Virus record (IMG/VR): IMGVR_UViG_3300030329_003950
Coordinates: 1-35,308 of that record
Source: a virus
DNA: 35,308 nucleotides
Strand: one strand, 5' to 3'
Part shown: positions 34,404 to 35,308 of the stretch, in pieces
Layout: each line of letters opens with the position of its first letter
How positions within the stretch are numbered: the stretch's first letter is position 1
The notes under the pieces: generated by a model
What the model was told of the DNA's origin: nothing
The model's database searches: none
Seen by the model: the letters and a program-made list of their open reading frames with translations, nothing else
Position numbers and translations under genes: made by a program

Positions 34404-34835
34404 TTATACTATTGAGTGACCATTATTTGCATCATGTTCCCATGGAAAACCATCATCTCCAGCTTCTTTCCACTCTCCATCTACTAATATCATATCTTTA
34501 CCATTTCTTGTTTCTCTAGGGTATTTTTCCCCATCATACATTACATAATCATCCGTATATCCTGTTTTACCTATTTTCATATCTGTAGCATGTACCATTT
34601 CATGGTTAATCACTTGTCTCATTTCAAGACTATTTGGATCTAACGATTTACTAACATATATGCTTCCATCCATATTAGCTTCACCTAAAATTCCAGGTGC
34701 TAATTTTTTTCTAATAACAGGTGTTCCAGGTACAGATAAATCTGCATCACCAGCTTCTTTATGAAATCTCATTTTACTTCTGATTTCACCACTAGTAATT
34801 TCTACTTTTTTTGCAGATCCTAATTTAAATCCCAT
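34404..34835 (-). CDS. Small zincin-like metallopeptidase-fold protein (143 aa)
   Basis: HEMVHATD at residues 78-85 is an HExxH zinc-metallopeptidase motif followed by Asp three residues on, a pattern of aspzincin-like or minimal phage zincins. Flanking order: a predicted beta-strand IYVSKSLD, the active-site helix EMRQVINHEMVHATDMKI, then a loop with TDDYVMYDGEKYP. A C-terminal PWEHDANNGH could supply another ligand. No signal peptide. It begins 1 bp after the 64-aa gene and ends 10 bp before the holin. Candidate roles are processing of a virion protein or attack on cell-wall peptides during lysis; neither is proven. Confidence 0.6.
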   Translation of the reverse strand: MGFKLGSAKKVEITSGEIRSKMRFHKEAGDADLSVPGTPVIRKKLAPGILGEANMDGSIYVSKSLDPNSLEMRQVINHEMVHATDMKIGKTGYTDDYVMYDGEKYPRETRNGKDMILVDGEWKEAGDDGFPWEHDANNGHSIV

Positions 34836-34836
34836 G

Positions 34837-35031
34837 TTACTTTTTCTTTTTTCTTAGCCACTTTCTTCTTGGACCTTTTGTTATATTCGAACCTCCAGTA
34901 ACTAAGTTTCTTGTTCTTTTTCTATTAAATATTTTATCAAAAGTTCTACCAAGCCAAGTACCTGGTTTATTTTTCATTTTATAAGCGGCTTTAACTTCTA
35001 AACCCCCACCTTTTTTACTTCCTCCTGGCAT
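34837..35031 (-). CDS. Small strongly basic protein (64 aa)
   Basis: Lys/Arg/Gly-rich throughout: MPGGSKKGGGLEVKAAYKMK at the start, GTWLGRTFDKIFNRKRTRN in the middle and RRKWLRKKKK at the end. It is unlike any enzyme and lacks a hydrophobic segment. Such peptides in phage morphogenesis regions may bind DNA or negatively charged partners. It is 2 bp after the upstream gene and 1 bp before the zincin gene, so it is tightly embedded in the operon. No family recognised. Confidence 0.6.
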   Translation of the reverse strand: MPGGSKKGGGLEVKAAYKMKNKPGTWLGRTFDKIFNRKRTRNLVTGGSNITKGPRRKWLRKKKK

Positions 35032-35033
35032 AA

Positions 35034-35300
35034 TTATCTATTTTTGTCTTTTATCATATCATCTATAGCTTTATTATAAACTTTATCTGTATATGATTTA
35101 TTATTAAAAAATATACTTCTTTCTGAAACCGGTAAATCTTCTTCACCTAGAAGTACTCTATATATTCTACTTATTAATTGAGAACATTTGAATGATGTTT
35201 TGAAAACAGAATACTTTATAGTAGTACGATTCCTATGTCTCCAAACTTCTATCCAACCTTCTCTTCTGAGTCTCTCCCAACGGTTCTTATCCCAACTCAT
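35034..35300 (-). CDS. Small hypothetical protein, possibly winged-helix-like (88 aa)
   Basis: A basic, aromatic-rich protein. WERLRREGWIEVWRHRNRTT could be a helix plus wing of a DNA-binding fold, and FKTSFKCSQLISRIYRVLLG a second helix. The C-terminus is charged (VYNKAIDDMIKDKNR). These are shape guesses only; no family was recognised. Its start is 8 bp from the window edge, so upstream context is unknown. The A/T-rich leader of the following gene and its tight spacing support reality. Confidence 0.55.
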   Translation of the reverse strand: MSWDKNRWERLRREGWIEVWRHRNRTTIKYSVFKTSFKCSQLISRIYRVLLGEEDLPVSERSIFFNNKSYTDKVYNKAIDDMIKDKNR

Positions 35301-35308
35301 AGTGTAAA

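Noticed and set aside
1-35308. Stop-codon reassignment as in some crAss-like phages
   Set aside because: All long frames stay open in the standard code, and TAA, TAG (end of the 96-aa gene) and TGA (ends of the 417-aa and GroES-like genes) all sit at natural gene ends.
1-35308. tRNA genes, CRISPR arrays, insertion sequences, attachment sites, diversity-generating retroelement
   Set aside because: No cloverleaf-like sequence, regular spaced repeats, transposase, integrase or reverse transcriptase was seen in the packed coding sequence; the longest intergenic gap is 73 bp.

Overview
The window is a contiguous block of bacteriophage virion-morphogenesis genes. All 23 genes lie on the minus strand, so transcription runs from position 35300 down towards position 1. 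The DNA is strongly AT-rich. Gaps are mostly under 30 bp and several start and stop codons overlap. There is no integrase, repressor, transposase, tRNA, rRNA or CRISPR array visible. TAA, TAG and TGA all end genes, so no stop-codon recoding is needed. Almost no gene has a Shine-Dalgarno sequence; starts sit behind A/T-only leaders such as AAATAAATATG. This points to a host in the Bacteroidota, probably a marine flavobacterium. That host assignment is an inference from translation signals and gene content.

Layout in transcription order. (1) 35300-32039, early part of the block: a small unknown protein, a very basic peptide, a small HExxH zincin-like protein, a two-helix holin of the 3TM/gene-transfer-agent type, a 280-aa beta-rich probable virion protein, a coiled-coil protein, a small unknown and a GroES-like protein. 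(2) 32094-24370, head and packaging: putative small terminase, large terminase, portal, scaffold-like protein and major capsid protein. A strong intrinsic terminator with a UUCG loop follows the capsid gene. (3) 24296-12504, neck and tail: a conserved 270-aa protein, a 52-aa Cys-containing peptide, two connector/ring-like proteins, a 2041-aa stabilisation/tail protein whose N-terminus resembles T7 gp12 and crAss-like stabilisation proteins, a Ser/Thr-rich fibre-like protein, and a protein with two inserted lectin-like domains. (4) 12462-1, candidate ejection proteins of 263, 886 and at least 2989 aa. The last is open at the window edge and carries a zincin motif and a HAD-type phosphatase domain.

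Together these genes would build a short-tailed, dsDNA phage: TerS/TerL pump DNA through the portal into a capsid assembled on the scaffold. The ring and stabilisation proteins close the neck, beta-sandwich domains on tail proteins contact host glycans, and the last three proteins probably travel inside the head and are ejected with DNA, like T7 gp14-gp15-gp16. The order and protein sizes resemble Crassvirales and other short-tailed phages of Bacteroidota, but family placement needs a TerL/MCP/portal tree.

The most noteworthy features are: the giant multi-domain protein; the recurrent insertion of lectin-like jelly-roll domains into three separate conserved tail proteins; a peptidoglycan-binding-like segment in the 886-aa ejection candidate; a duplicated GroES-like protein next to the packaging genes; and the post-capsid terminator.
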